64,000 nucleotides of DNA from Mesostigma viride (GCA_009746045.1 RPFO01000389.1:89501-153500), one strand, 5' to 3'. Shown: positions 43,901 through 54,790, numbered from the stretch's first letter. Numbers and translations: made by a program. Notes: a model not told the origin generated them from the letters alone.

Positions 43901-45167
43901 CTAGACCGCACACCCACCTTCCATGGCTGCCCACGAGTCGCCCGTGAGGTCCATCGCGAGTGGCAGAAGCGCCTTGAGCACCTCCACCTCGTCGCGCAGG
44001 TCCTCTGCGTTCTCCAGGGTGTCCCTGGCCAGCGCGAAGTAGCCTGGCTTCTTCCTGCCCGCGCCACCTCCGCCCCCCTCCTCGCCTCCCTTTCCCCCCT
44101 TGGCCCCGTCTTCTTCCTCCTCCTCGTCCTCCTCATCGTTGCCTTCGTCCACATCAAGCAATTCCTGGGGAACCTCCTGCTCCAGGGACAGGTAGCACTC
44201 CTTGCGCCGCCGGTTGGTCAGCTTCACGCCATCCAGTTCCAGCAGACCAGGAAGCCCCACGACGAGGCTTTCGGGGTAGCCATGCCGGTCGCAGCAGGGG
44301 TTGCCCTCCAGCCGCAGGAAGGCAAGCGAGGGGGGCAGGTCGGCCGCGAGGGCAGTGAAGATGCGGTTGTGGGAGAGGTCGAGGAACTTGAGGTGGGGCA
44401 GCGTGACAAGCACGCCCTCGAGCGATGTCAGCTGGTTGTGGGAGATCGTGAGGAAGCGCAGGGACGTGGGCAGGGAGGGGCCGATGCGGACCTGCGGGTG
44501 GCAGCAAATACAGACAGCGCCGAATTAGCATTAAGAGGACTTCATGTTCGAATGCCATCATGAATACTTTGCGAGGATTGAGAGCGGCTTTAGTAGAATA
44601 GCTCTCCATCACTGCAAGGCTAGCATTGCAGTTACGTTGATGCAATTAGGCAGCATTGCACTTAACGTCATCCAAAATACAGTCTAGTTACGTGCACTTG
44701 AGCACGTAAGGACGTGTGATAGGAGTGCGCACATGACTATATAAGTAATGGCTGAGCACGTCGTTCGTAAGGCTTTACTTGAAGGCCAGCATGGCCAAAG
44801 CTGTTGCAAATATCCATGCCACCGACGACGATGACGAAGTGGAACGTACCAGGCGGTTATACTGGAGGTACAAATTGGTCACAGCCGGAACAAAACGCAA
44901 GGCATCACCCAGCGAGGAGATGCGCTCTCGGTCCAGTCGCACGTGCGTTACACGCGTCAGCGCTGCCAAAATAGCAACCCCGTCGTCCCCCTCTAAAAGC
45001 TCCTCTGGCAAGTTTCGGTCGGCAATACATTCGACGGAAAGGGTTTGAGAAGGCTTCGCCTCCTCCGCTAATTTTAACCTTAATTCCAATTCCTTTCCTG
45101 CTAGCTCTACGTCTTCCTCCTCAGGAAGAGCACCTGGCTCCTCTTCTTGTGCAGCGATCTCGCTCAT
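43901..45167 (-). CDS. LRRC46-like axonemal leucine-rich repeat protein, two exons
   Basis: Exon 1 is 45167-44850 (start MSEIAAQEEEPG); the intron 44849-44492 has GT...AG ends and keeps the frame; exon 2 is 44491-43901. About 302 residues. After an acidic N-terminus comes a run of leucine-rich repeats: THVRLDRERISSLGDALRF, NLYLQYNRL, TSLRFLTISHNQLTSLEGV, LPHLKFLDLSHNRIF, LAFLRLEGNPCC. A capping segment (YPESLVVGLPGLLELDGVKL), a Glu/Asp/Gly-rich tract and a helical tail follow. Order, length and the phrases VRLDRE and LYLQ match vertebrate LRRC46, a cilium/flagellum protein of about 320 residues. The last codons include AAG-GTGGGT, a possible splice donor, so a further exon may exist. This is the strongest host gene here and implies a flagellate. 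Confidence 0.85.
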
Positions 45168-45169
45168 TG

Positions 45170-45550
45170 TGCGCTAGCAAATCAACAACGGAAATGCGCA
45201 CACACCCGACCTCGATTTTAGACGCCAACACTGGCGATTTTCTACGCCATTAAACGCATTGCCAATGAGGTATCTGCCGGCAAAGATCTAAGTGGAAATG
45301 GGCCCAGTAATGCTTAGCGCGAAATTTCGTGAAAGGCCAAGATGCTGGTACTTGTAAATCCTGCCGTGGCGAAGAACTGACACATGAGTTCGATAGAGTC
45401 AACCACAAAAGCCTTTGAAATTTGCTTTGCATGCAGGGCCGGCAGCCCGCCGAAGATGGATATGGAACCCGATGGGAGTTATTATATATGGGAGCGTGAA
45501 TTTGAAGCTCCCTACCGTAAAAAGCTTTGCTCGCGATTGCTGACTTCAAG
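45170..45550. other. Upstream region of the LRRC46-like gene
   Basis: Non-coding. It separates the gene start from the transposon at 45.55 kb and presumably holds the promoter. No TATA box or other clear element was seen on the minus strand. Confidence 0.4.
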
Positions 45551-45552
45551 TA

Positions 45553-46588
45553 CAGGCATTCACGCCTTAAGTTGGGTTGGCTTAAGTTGGGTTCACGCCT
45601 TAAGTTGGGTCGCAGTTGGCTGCATGGCGAACCCAACTTAAGGCTGATGGCTGTACTAGGAAAAACCCAACTTAAGGCGTGTAGGGGCTTCTAGCGCGGT
45701 GTGGCACTGATTTTTTACTGCCGCGACTTGAGTTTTTTCCCGCGCCGGTGGTCCGACAGGGTTTCCGCGCCATCCAACACTAAGGATCTATAAAATTCAC
45801 TGCATGTCTTGGTCAGTTGGGCGCTGAAATCAGTCATCATTGTATTATATACATGGGCAAACGGCTTGCTGTTCAAACGCGTTCGTCACATTAGAACCCA
45901 TCATAAATGCGACACAATGGCCGACAAAACTGATAAGGCCAAAATCCAAATGCGGAACGCACTGTTTTCGGGCAGCGGGGCAGCGTCCAGCAAAAAGCAG
46001 AAACGAGACACCACAGGCGAGAAGGCAGCCGGTGGCAAGGGCAAGCTGTCAAACCAGCAAAAATTGAACGGCTATGGCCTTCTTGTCGTAAGGGTTGCTG
46101 CGCTCTCTGACATGGCGACATATTTCGCCGGGATCAGCAACGTTGTTGGCATTCACGTGCACTAAACCGTTCACCGTTATTCAGTTAGACCAGTCCTGGT
46201 GACAGTGGCCATGGACGGGATTACTGTTTGAGTCCGGATGCTAGGGAAGACGAGGCTAGAGAGTAAATAGCCACGATTACCGCGCATAGAACGCGCATGC
46301 CTGCCCTATGCAGCACACCAAGTTTTGGCTAGCACGGTGGGGTGCTTCACCTGCCCACAGCCGGTTTGAGGACTTGCATCCAAGTTCCGACCCGAAATAC
46401 GACTTTGATGGTGAACTCTTTAGTGCAGTTGATCGGCCTTGACGAGAGCTTTCAAAAGACACCCTGAAGTCCTTCAGCAGGGCTGGGGGTCGCAAGTTAT
46501 GGTAACGTAACGGCTTAAGTTGGGTTCACGCCTTAAGTTGGGTTGACCCCAAGAAACCCTCGAACCCAACTTAAGGCGTGAATGCCTG
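45553..46588 (+). mobile_element. TA-flanked DNA transposon relic 1 (hairpin-ended family)
   Basis: Perfect 28-bp inverted ends including the TA (45551-45578 and 46563-46590): TA plus CAGGCATTCACGCCTTAAG and onward. Inside each end, TTAAGTTGGGTT is repeated and also inverted, so the ends can fold on themselves. Between them are a TATA box (45789-45795), an open exon (45917-46087) and a block near 46375-46500 shared with relics 2 and 3. It looks like an internally deleted DNA transposon, with TA target use as in Tc1/mariner-like groups. The superfamily is not settled. Confidence 0.75.
45917..46087 (+). CDS. Possible first exon of a transposon protein
   Basis: ATG in a good context (ACACAATGG), 57 codons rich in Lys, Gly and Ser (MADKTDKAKIQMRNALFSGS, then KGKLSNQQKL). 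It is followed by GTAAGG, a plausible splice donor, 128 bp after a TATA box. No domain is recognised. By its place inside the inverted-repeat element it is probably the N-terminus of that element's protein. Confidence 0.4.
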
Positions 46589-47658
46589 TAACGTGCGTTG
46601 AAACTTTCGTCGGCATTAAGTTACGATTCTTAAGGTTACGTACCCGCGTTAAGTTACGACGCCGAAGTTTGGGCGGCGACCGTAACTTGAGCCTAGGTGC
46701 CACCGGGTATGGCCCAATTTGAAGGCGTAACCTGGGCGTAAGTCCACTTTTGACCGCGAAAATGGACAAGACAAGAGATGACTTGACTTGGGCCAGTCCG
46801 GACGAAAGAACCCGCCAACTGTGATGCCAATTTTACCCCGACTAGGTTGACGCCGGTTCTCAAATTATTGTCAAATTGTCAAAATTGTCACTTCATTCAC
46901 GCCGGCGGACTACCTACGGACTAGGTAACTGCGGACTGCTTGACGCGGAGTCGCCGGGCTTCAAGTTCTGTAACTTACCAAACTCGCCGCGAGATGCCGC
47001 CACGCCTTTTTATACTTCTTTTGGTACATGGCTTGCGTTGGGTTCATCGACGAGCATCGACGGTGCAATCCGACGGCGGAGAATAAGTTCGCCACAGCAC
47101 AGCGCGACGCAATGGCTCTTTTCCATGTACAACGTAAGATGCAAGGTCCGCAACGCTGACCGGAAATTCCGTCCAACACCATCGTACAGTACTACCAGTC
47201 AACCTCCGCCCTCTGAGAATTTGAGAATTGAGATATCAGGAGCCAATTTAGTTACCCCGACTGTGATGGTTTTGCAATATTGTGACGTTTCAGCAGCTAA
47301 GTACAACTGATCTCAACTGATAAAAATCCTTTTAGCCAGGTGCATGCAGGTTGCCCGCAATCATCAATGAGGCAAGTCACATCACACTAGTGTAGCGTCA
47401 TGCCGAAAGCACAGAAGGGCAAAGACAACGAAAATGAGGCCGGGGACAATGTCCATGATAAATGGAAGGCGCTGTTAACCACGGGTTGCCAGTGTCCCGT
47501 TCCCTGACAAGGACGCATGCCTCGCCGTCAGCTGCAACGTTATTATTGTTGGCATGCAGGCCATGATTGACAGTGAAGGACGCTAATTCCCTCACCACTG
47601 TCCGGTCCCCGGCCCATTGTTTTGCCACTGCAAGCAAATGTGAGGCCGGCTGGAAATA

Positions 47659-48216
47659 ATTAATTAGACTCGTGCTCCCGTTGGGGAGTCACGGAGCATT
47701 AACCCCGATGGATGGATGGATGGGTGCACACATTCCTACCGGTCTAATCTATCTACATTGGCTACATACTACATCTATCTAACAACATTCTAACTACAAC
47801 ATCTATCTAGGCAGCCGCACGCTGCCCTACTAGGGGGAGCTATCTAGCGTGCCTCCCGCGGGATTGCACACGCGGGCGCTTCCCCACTGGGGGGGGCTCG
47901 TTCTCCTCTATGACCTGGGCCCACTTGGCCTTGTCCATCATCTTCTTCCAAATCACGGAGAGGCCTAGGCCCCCCATGTCCTCTACTAGCTGTTCCTTGA
48001 AGGTGCGGGCCTTGCGGCGTCTAACATCACTGGGCCCAGCCCACGTCAGGAGGTGCCGGCCAGGCTGGGCTGGTCGCAGTCCTGCGGGGGGGCCACGTGA
48101 GGTGTCTACCTGGTTGGTGCGAGATAGGTGCCCTACTAGCTGCAGGCGGCGTTGCTTAATTGTGCTGGTGATATAGGGCATGCCCTGGTTCAGGTCCTCA
48201 TTGCGGACATGAGCAG
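47659..48216 (-). mobile_element. 5'-truncated LINE, C-terminus and 3' end
   Basis: Flanked by the 12-bp target duplication CGGCTGGAAATA (47647-47658 and 48217-48228). The minus-strand frame encodes a LINE ORF2 C-terminus. The 3' untranslated part contains GTAGATAGATTAGACCGGTA, CATCCATCC, the stem-loop GCTCC...GGAGC and a short AATTAATTA tail. A textbook 558-bp 5'-truncated insertion. Confidence 0.92.
47840..48181 (-). CDS. LINE ORF2 C-terminal fragment
   Basis: 113 codons: TSTIKQRRLQLVGHLSRTNQ, then RKARTFKEQLVEDMGGLGLS and WKKMMDKAKWAQVIEE. The RRLxLxGHL pattern is typical of the region after the RT thumb in LINEs. It matches the second copy at 51799-52230 (HRRLGLAGHLARTDQVDTS). 5'-truncated, so not functional. 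Confidence 0.8.
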   Translation of the reverse strand: MPYITSTIKQRRLQLVGHLSRTNQVDTSRGPPAGLRPAQPGRHLLTWAGPSDVRRRKARTFKEQLVEDMGGLGLSVIWKKMMDKAKWAQVIEENEPPPVGKRPRVQSRGRHAR

Positions 48217-48601
48217 CGGCTGGAAATAGGGATCCGCTACCGAGTCTAGTTGTCGGTTTAGGGGTTGAAACACGGTAGTTTTGGTAAAAAACGCAAGCAC
48301 TGTGTGGCTACACCCGGCGTATACCTCACCGCCGGCCTCGACCAACATATCTAGCATGAAAAATGGACTTTCGACGACTTTGATGCTGCAGCTGGATCGG
48401 GCTTGACGAGAGCTGTCGATTGCCGTATAGAAGTCCGTCAGAGGAGGAGGGGGTGGGCTGCTAGCCTAATTCTACCGTTAAGTTACGTACCCGCGTTAAG
48501 TTACGACGCCCTGAAATTGGCGGCGATCGTAACTTAACGCGGGTATGATTGTATGTACAAGGGTTCGAACTTCGAAGAAAGCCAATTTATTAAACTCATT
48601 C

Positions 48602-48840
48602 CTGCGTTAAGTTACGATTCTTTAGGTTCCGTTCCCGCGTCAAGTTACGACGCCGAAGTGTTGGCGGCGACCGTAACTTTAAAGCCTGGGTGCCATCGTA
48701 ACTTAAGGGGACGGTCCCGGCGCGAATATTTTGGCGCCGAAAAATTCGCGGTACCCGTCCGTACCGTGAAAAAGTGGTGCACGGGGCGCGCACCCCTACC
48801 GGAGCTGGCCATGGCGACGTGCTTTCAGGCAGAGTAGAAA
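48602..48840 (+). repeat. Detached transposon end of the TTAAGTTACGACG / CTTAAGGGGAC type
   Basis: The first part (48602-48690) repeats the hairpin end of relic 2. The second (48704-48825) begins CTTAAGGGGACGGTCCCGG and matches, inverted, the right arm of the foldback at 51325-51645. Confidence 0.6.
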
Positions 48841-48849
48841 AAGATAGCT

Positions 48850-50640
48850 CGCGGAATGCAGAGAAACTGAGAGAATCTTAAAGACGATGAGTAAATGATA
48901 CTACTTCGTAGCGGAGTTTGCGTTTTTTGCAGTGTCGATGATTTTATTGATGACCATCGCGACGGGGGTCCAATCTGATGTTTTTGTCGAGAGGAATAAA
49001 ATAGAATGCACGCTGGCGGCGGTGATTGTCAGGTTTTATGGGCTTTACCTAACGTCAAGGATGCGTTTAAATTTTTATTGGTAAAGCTTTAAAAAATTTG
49101 TTGGGTTTCGGCAAGATTTCCGTCATGATCGGTAAGACACTCTCCAGGCTCGCGGGATGCGCGTCTTATTATTCCATGGAAGGTTGTTCTTTCTTGCGCC
49201 GCTGGGCGAAGGACAAAAACGGTAATGGTGGGATCGTGTGATCAACGTGACCCTATGAATGTTTCGCTTCCTTTATGGGTTATCGACGCAAGTTTTCGGC
49301 TTTTTTCCGTGCAGTTAGCGCCAGGTATAATGCCATTCCGCGCTGCGCATCGCCAGATTCCTGGCACCTTTCAGTGGTTTTTATGTACGTTGCATGGCTG
49401 GGACGTGTCAAAGCGTGACCGTGGCATATCGTCAAGTTGTCAGGGATTTGCTGAGTGGTTTCTTGGAAGGAGATTGCTAACAGCACTCAGTTTTGTGTGA
49501 ATCTTGACGCGGCCTTTCTTAGCAGAGGCTTCATTGTGGTTAGAGGCTCACAAGCTTGAGTTTGATTCTTGGCAAACAATTGCGCTGGAAAGAAAGGTGG
49601 CAGTGGTTTTTCTGAGGGGCATACTGCATGGGTGGAACTGCACGTAGGTAGGGGTTATCGTTGTCTTGTTGGCCTTTCTCCCACTAAAATGGGAGAGCCC
49701 TAATTCATGCTAGCAAGGCAAGGTAACCATGGTGAGAAGCCTTGGCAATCAGCATGTATGATAATTCTGCTTTCTCTGTGGACTGTCTGTTGTTACCCTT
49801 GTTGGTTGGGCAATTAGTGGATATGGCTTTCTAGGGTGTGTTTGAGCTTGGTTTTGGGATGATGCCCACACCATAAACCTGGAATATGCTTTAGAAGTGT
49901 TGGCTAGGCATGTTGAGCTACCTGCCTCATTGTTGTGCACACACACAACAGGTTGCCCGTGTCGAGGTAAGGCAAGGGCACATGACGTGCCCAGCCACCT
50001 CCTTGTACATTGTGGTTGAATTGGGCATGGTCAGGAGCCTTTTGGATGGCATAGGAAGTGTTAGTGTGCCTTAATACTCACTAATGCCTTCCTTAGCGTC
50101 TGCACAGGTGGCCAACTGCCAAAATTAATAACTGCTACAGCTGAGCTCAGAATGCCACCAAACTTTGACAGTGCCTTCTATGGTCATGACAGAATTTGGC
50201 TATTACTTTTTAGGCCTAATTGATGTGTTATGAGTGTGTATGGGGACGCCCCGCCTAAAAAAGCGTATTTTTGGCCCAAAAATTAATAACTCAAAGGGAT
50301 GTGCTGATTTTGTTGATCCAATTAGGTAGAAACCATGTCCCATGACATTTTTATATGGGTATTACTTTTTTCATGCAACTGGTTCTCCCACTGTTCTGGG
50401 CAAGATGTGCCCCGGACAGCGTTTTTTTCTATTTTTAGCTCATAGCCGGTGTATGGCTGGGGGTAGTACCCCCAACAAGTGGTGGTATGCATGCCCAAAC
50501 ATCATGTTTATGGTCCCCAAACATCATTCAGTGGTTGTCAGTTTCATTTCTGTAGTTATTAGGGGGGTTCAGTTTTGATACATTTCCATGGGACCCTCCC
50601 CTTAACGCGGCATTGAGCCAAACTGTAGGCGTCAGGCTAC
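48850..50640. other. Intergenic, no gene recognised
   Basis: AT-leaning sequence with only short frames. No transposon ends or RNA genes identified. Confidence 0.5.
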
Positions 50641-51690
50641 AGTCATTATCGCGTTAAGTTGCGATCGACGCCCAAAATTCGGCGTCGCAACTTAACGGTA
50701 ACGCAACTTAACGGTAGAATTAGGCTAGCATCCCACCCCCTCCTCTCACGGACTTCTATACAGCATTCGACAGCTCTCATCAAGCCCGATCCAACTGCAG
50801 CACTATCAAAGCCACCCAAAGTCCATTTTCCTGTTTTTCCATACCACGAATCTTTTCATGATTTTTGTGAGAAAGGCGGGCTGGCTACCGCCGGCAATAC
50901 AGGTGAGCCCCGCCGGGTGCAGCCAGCCAGCCGCCACACAGTGCGTGAGTGCCCGTCAAAATTACGGATACCACAAAAGTGTCGTCATGTGCCGCGCCCT
51001 GCATGCTACTGATGTACCGCAATCCGCAGGCTGCTAATCCATACTAAAATGCAATTAGGTATGCAGCCCGGTCCTCGCGAACCTTTGGGATCTCGTGCGA
51101 CAGCCGTAGCGGTCCGTGCTGCTTGGTTGGACTAGTGTCAGATGGTGTCCTCTGGAATCTTTCGCGTCGGCGCCTTGGCCAATCCCCGCTGGTCCCAAAG
51201 TTGTCGGAAAAAATAGTGTGACCATATGAAAAGTGTCACGCGTTTGGCGGTTACGAAAATTCGTGCTGAAACGTTTACGAAATGGCGTGTCGTACCTCGT
51301 CGTGCTGAGGAGTGTCCTTTTCCTTAAGGGGACATGACACATCCGAATTTTTTGGCGCCAAAAAATTCGCGCCGGTACCGTCGGTACCCCCGGACCGTGA
51401 AATTGTGGTGCACAATGCGCACACCTCGTGCGGGGGTGGCCATGGCGACGTGCGTTCCGTAAAAATTTGCCTATTCGGCCAGGCGACAAGCGAAGCCCTA
51501 CATTGCTAGTTTTGCCTAAACGCAGTCGCCATGGCCACTTCCGCAAGGGGTGCGCGCACCGTGCACCCACTTTTCACGGTACGGCTGTTACCGCGAATTT
51601 TTTCGCGCGGAAAATATTCGCCGCGCCGCGTCCCCTTAAGTTGCGACGCCGAATTTTAGGCGTCAATCGCAACTTCACGCGGTAATGACT
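50641..51690 (-). mobile_element. TA-type DNA transposon relic 3, inverted
   Basis: The ends AGTCATTA(T/C)CGCGT(T/G)AAG match in inverted orientation for about 55 bp. Each end is itself a hairpin around AAGTTGCGA-GACGCC-AAAATTC-GGCGTCGCAACTT. The block 50720-50850 is the reverse complement of 48360-48478 for about 120 bp, linking it to relic 2. A foldback (51325-51645) fills much of the right half. A LINE is inserted at its right edge. Confidence 0.65.
51325..51645. repeat. Foldback with imperfect arms of about 110 bp
   Basis: The left arm starts CTTAAGGGGACATGACAC and the right arm ends GCGTCCCCTTAAG. Aligned blocks include GAATTTTTT, ACCGTGAAA, TGGTGCAC and GGCCATGGCGAC. A related single arm lies at 48704-48825. 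Confidence 0.8.
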
Positions 51691-51798
51691 ATGTTAATTA
51701 ATTAATTAATAGACACGTGACTGCGTCACGTGAGCATAAGTCCTCAGTGGGAGGGGAACATGGGATGGAATGGATGGTGTAAGCTATCTAGGTCCTAG

Positions 51799-52512
51799 TT
51801 ACAGGGGTGTGGGCACCGCGGCCCGAATCGCTATGAATGCCGCATACGCGGTCACACGCGGAGCCCCCACAGACTTGGGGGTGGTCTCCTTCATCACTAC
51901 TTGCCATCTATCCTTGCGCACCATCTGCCTCCATATTACAGACAAACCAGGAGGCTGCCCGTGTGTGAGCCCGTCACGTCTAGTGTAGCACATGTCCATG
52001 CCGAGTCTATCACGAAAAGTCCACGGGTGGCGGCCCTGCCGCGCGCGGCCGGGGGCACGCCAGGTGAGGACATATCGCCCAGGCTGGGCGGGCTTGGTGC
52101 CAGCTAGTCTATCTGATGTATCTACCTGATCTGTGCGGGCCAGGTGCCCGGCTAGGCCCAGGCGCCTGTGCCTAATAATGTGGGAAACATAGGGCAAATC
52201 AGCGTACAAATCCTCATTACTAATGTGCAACCCAAAGGGGATGTTAAAAAAAAAACAACAACAACGGGAACACGAAATTAGAGCACGAGTCTAATGAATT
52301 AATTAATTAAAGGGGATGTTGAGGGCCTGGCGCAGCATCTTGGTGACGGCGCCGTCGAGTCGTTGCTCCAGCTCCTGCGTCAGTGTCCAGGTCTCGGCGC
52401 CGTAGGTCAGGATCGTCAGAATGACGACCTTGAAGAGGTCACGCTTGATGATCTGGGGTAGGGCGGGGTTGCTCCACCAGCGGCGGTGGTCATGGAGGTG
52501 CGCCCACGCCAT
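51799..52512 (-). CDS. LINE ORF2 C-terminal fragment, split by a 63-bp insertion
   Basis: The first part (52512 to about 52320) reads KRDLFKVVILTILTYGAETW and LDGAVTKMLRQALNIPF, the classic LINE segment after the RT (YGAETW). After the insertion it continues HISNEDLYADLPYVSHIIRH and LGLAGHLARTDQVDTSD, to WRQMVRKDRWQVVMKET. The 63-bp insertion puts stops in the frame. 5'-truncated remnant. Confidence 0.85.
52246..52308 (+). mobile_element. 63-bp retroposon scrap inside the LINE
   Basis: Flanked by AAAGGGGATGTT (52234-52245 and 52309-52320). It ends GAGCACGAGTCTAATG followed by AATTAATTAATT, the very end of the stem-loop and tail seen in the LINE family. It is an extreme 5' truncation, with an added A-rich and CAA-rich 5' part. 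Confidence 0.8.
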
Positions 52513-52554
52513 GCCGAATGACTATATGGATTGAAGGATTTTATGATTTTTATC

Positions 52555-53241
52555 AGGGGGGGTGTCCAAAAACAAGAAAATTTACATCATGCTGGATTCG
52601 AGTAGATCTCGCGAAAACAAGCATGTTTGCCACTGGTCGCAACCCCAGGGGGTCTCTAGGTTAGAAGTTACAGAGCCTCAAAAACCGTTAACTGAAAGGG
52701 TAGGTAGGTAGGGTGCCGGGCCGATATGGGTTTTTTACAACAAAACACTTGGATTTTCTGCTAGCTCCCTGTATGGTCGGAATTTTGAAACGGTTTGACG
52801 GACAAACTGATAGCACTTGGAGAGCTGAACCCAAATATGCAGTCAAAATTTTGGCAGGTACCATAGAGGGGGGGGGGGTTGCTCGCAAGATGGTGCTGCC
52901 CCTAGGCACGGAAGTATGCTGCCGTCTGCCACCACTACAAGGCTTCGGCTATCCAGCGCCGTGCCGTGCCAGTATCGCGTCGCGCCGGCCAACGACCCAT
53001 TTAAGAAAAAACGGAATTTTCCCATACACCAATATGCTCAAACGGTAGAGCTCGCGGAGCTGATCATTTTGCTCCCTAGGTCGAGTGGTCGACCCCTATG
53101 AGTATAATCCTTGGCCGGCGGGGACCTCAGGGTTTTGCTAGGTACTATAGCGCCTACGTGCTAGGTACTGAGGTAGGGTCCAAGGGCCAACTTTTGGAAA
53201 ATTTCAGCAGTTTCTGATATTTTTGTTTTGGACACCCCCCT
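52555..53241. mobile_element. Mutator-like MITE with 11-bp target duplication
   Basis: Inverted ends AGGGGGGGTGTCCAAAA and the matching right end, flanked by TGATTTTTATC on both sides (52544-52554 and 53242-53252). Long target duplications of 8-11 bp suit Mutator-type elements. 687 bp, no coding capacity seen. Confidence 0.75.
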
Positions 53242-54517
53242 TGATTTTTATCCACTATTCCTACAGTCCTGTATGTCTTTTCTCGTGTACGGCCTTATAA
53301 GCTTCGCCAATTCTGGCGAACCTAACGGTTCTTCCGAAAATTTGCTCCGCCCTGCTCCGCCTGATAAAACGCAGGAAAACGTTCGTACGTTTTATGGGGA
53401 AGCGCATAATTTGGCCCTGATGACACAAACTCTAGTGCGGGGGTGAGTGCGGCGTTCCGGGACACCACCGCACTAAGTCCGACGCGCCTGCCCAGGCCAC
53501 GCCGCGCCGGCCCGGCACACGAGTTACGCGGGAAAAAAGGGCCTGCCGCGCCAATTAGGACTAATTGGCTAATTTCTTTGTTGACTAAAAGCGCAGTCAA
53601 GGATGCAATTGGCATCATTGCATTATTTTTGCCAAGGTGCTGGCAATTTACGCTTGAAGGTGGCAAAAATCTGGTTTGTGATGCAGTAGTGACTATTGCC
53701 TGGCAATTGCGCAGCCGGGAAGTTGGGCGACGAGAATGCCATGGTTGTTCTTAAATATAATCGGACCCTAATTTGTCTAAAGTAGGAGACAAACAGTCTT
53801 TGACGTCCCTGGGATCCATAGCAATAATAATTCTGCTTTCTCTAGTACTCGCAGTAATGTCGGCACACTTAGTTTCCTCTTCGAATCGATGTTTTGTCTG
53901 GCAATCTTTCCCTCTCGTTTTTTTCTCCCTCCCTCCCTCCCTTGCTCGCTCCCTCCGTCTCATGCGTTCCTCCAACGTCCTGTCTTCTTCCCCCCACCCT
54001 GCCTTCTCTCGTCAGCTTCCGAGCTTTTCATGCATCGCCTCTCCATACCTCGCTACCAAGTTTCCAAGTAGACCTTGAAGAGATATTCCGGGAAATGCGT
54101 CTGGACGCGGTCATCGTGCGCGCCTTTCTCTTCTGATTTTCTGCGTAAAGCTTGGTAGCACACCTTGTCGGCCCTCGCGGAACTGTCAGCCCGTATCTGG
54201 GAACTGGACCACATGTATCTGTTACGGTATCTTGCTTATTTTGCGTAGGTTGCTAGTGTTGCTGTATCCTTCAAGTTTAGTGTTGCAGAGTGTGACTGAC
54301 CACAGTATCATTTGGTGATGGGTTTGTTGAATGCTGGGTTTGTTCTTGAGTTGAATGCCCTTCACCGCTGGCTAGCACGCCGGCGATGGAGACGGGATTT
54401 TTGTTGTTTGGGGAACCGATTGTGGGAGGCTGAGCCCGCAGCCGCCACTGATTGCTATTGAACCCTTGCAGCTGGCCAGGCCGCAAGGAGCTCAGCGGCG
54501 CGGCGCTAACCGATAAG

Positions 54518-54597
54518 GCATGCTCGAGCCTCTAACCCGAGACTACCGGTAGGCTACCCGATAGTGCATGCTCGAGCCTCTAACCCGAGACTACCGG
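54518..54597 (+). repeat. 32-bp sequence repeated with 48-bp period
   Basis: GCATGCTCGAGCCTCTAACC and the next 12 bases occur at 54518-54549 and again at 54566-54597, identical. Confidence 0.95.
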
Positions 54598-54790
54598 CAC
54601 TCAGCGGATCTGTGCTACCGAGGGCGACGGTTCTCTGACCGTCCCGGCGCGCACTGGCTTCCGTACCTTGCTTAGGCACCGACTAGCATCTAGACACCAA
54701 TCTTTGATGCCCACCTGACTAGGCGCCCAGGCCGGCGACTACCGGCCAGCGGATAGATGCCACTCGGGAGCACAACTCCCATACTTTCTT

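Larger units (their letters stand above)
46638..48547 (+). mobile_element. TA-flanked DNA transposon relic 2, carrying a LINE insertion
   Basis: Ends CCCGCGTTAAGTTACGA and inverse, each beside TA (46636-46637 and 48548-48549). Each end is a hairpin: GTTAAGTTACGACGCC pairs with GGCGGCGATCGTAACTTAAC. Inside are a short ATG frame of 35 codons at 47401 (MPKAQKGKDNENEAG) and a block at about 48360-48478 that matches relics 1 and 3. The LINE 3' end 47659-48216 is nested in it. No intact transposase. Confidence 0.65.
51693..52516 (-). mobile_element. 5'-truncated LINE with (TTAA)n tail, second copy
   Basis: Flanked by AATGACTAT (51684-51692 and 52517-52525). On the minus strand it runs from the RT C-terminal region to a TATTAATTAATTAATTAA tail. 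Its ORF2 tail is related to that at 47840-48181. A 63-bp piece is inserted at 52246-52308. 824 bp in all. Confidence 0.92.

Noticed and set aside
43805-44563. 252-codon plus-strand frame
   Set aside because: Antisense shadow of LRRC46-like exon 2, with a cysteine-poor, low-complexity translation.
53773-54078. 101-codon frame with a hydrophobic segment
   Set aside because: Overlaps a CT-rich run, has no homology I know and competes with equally long frames.
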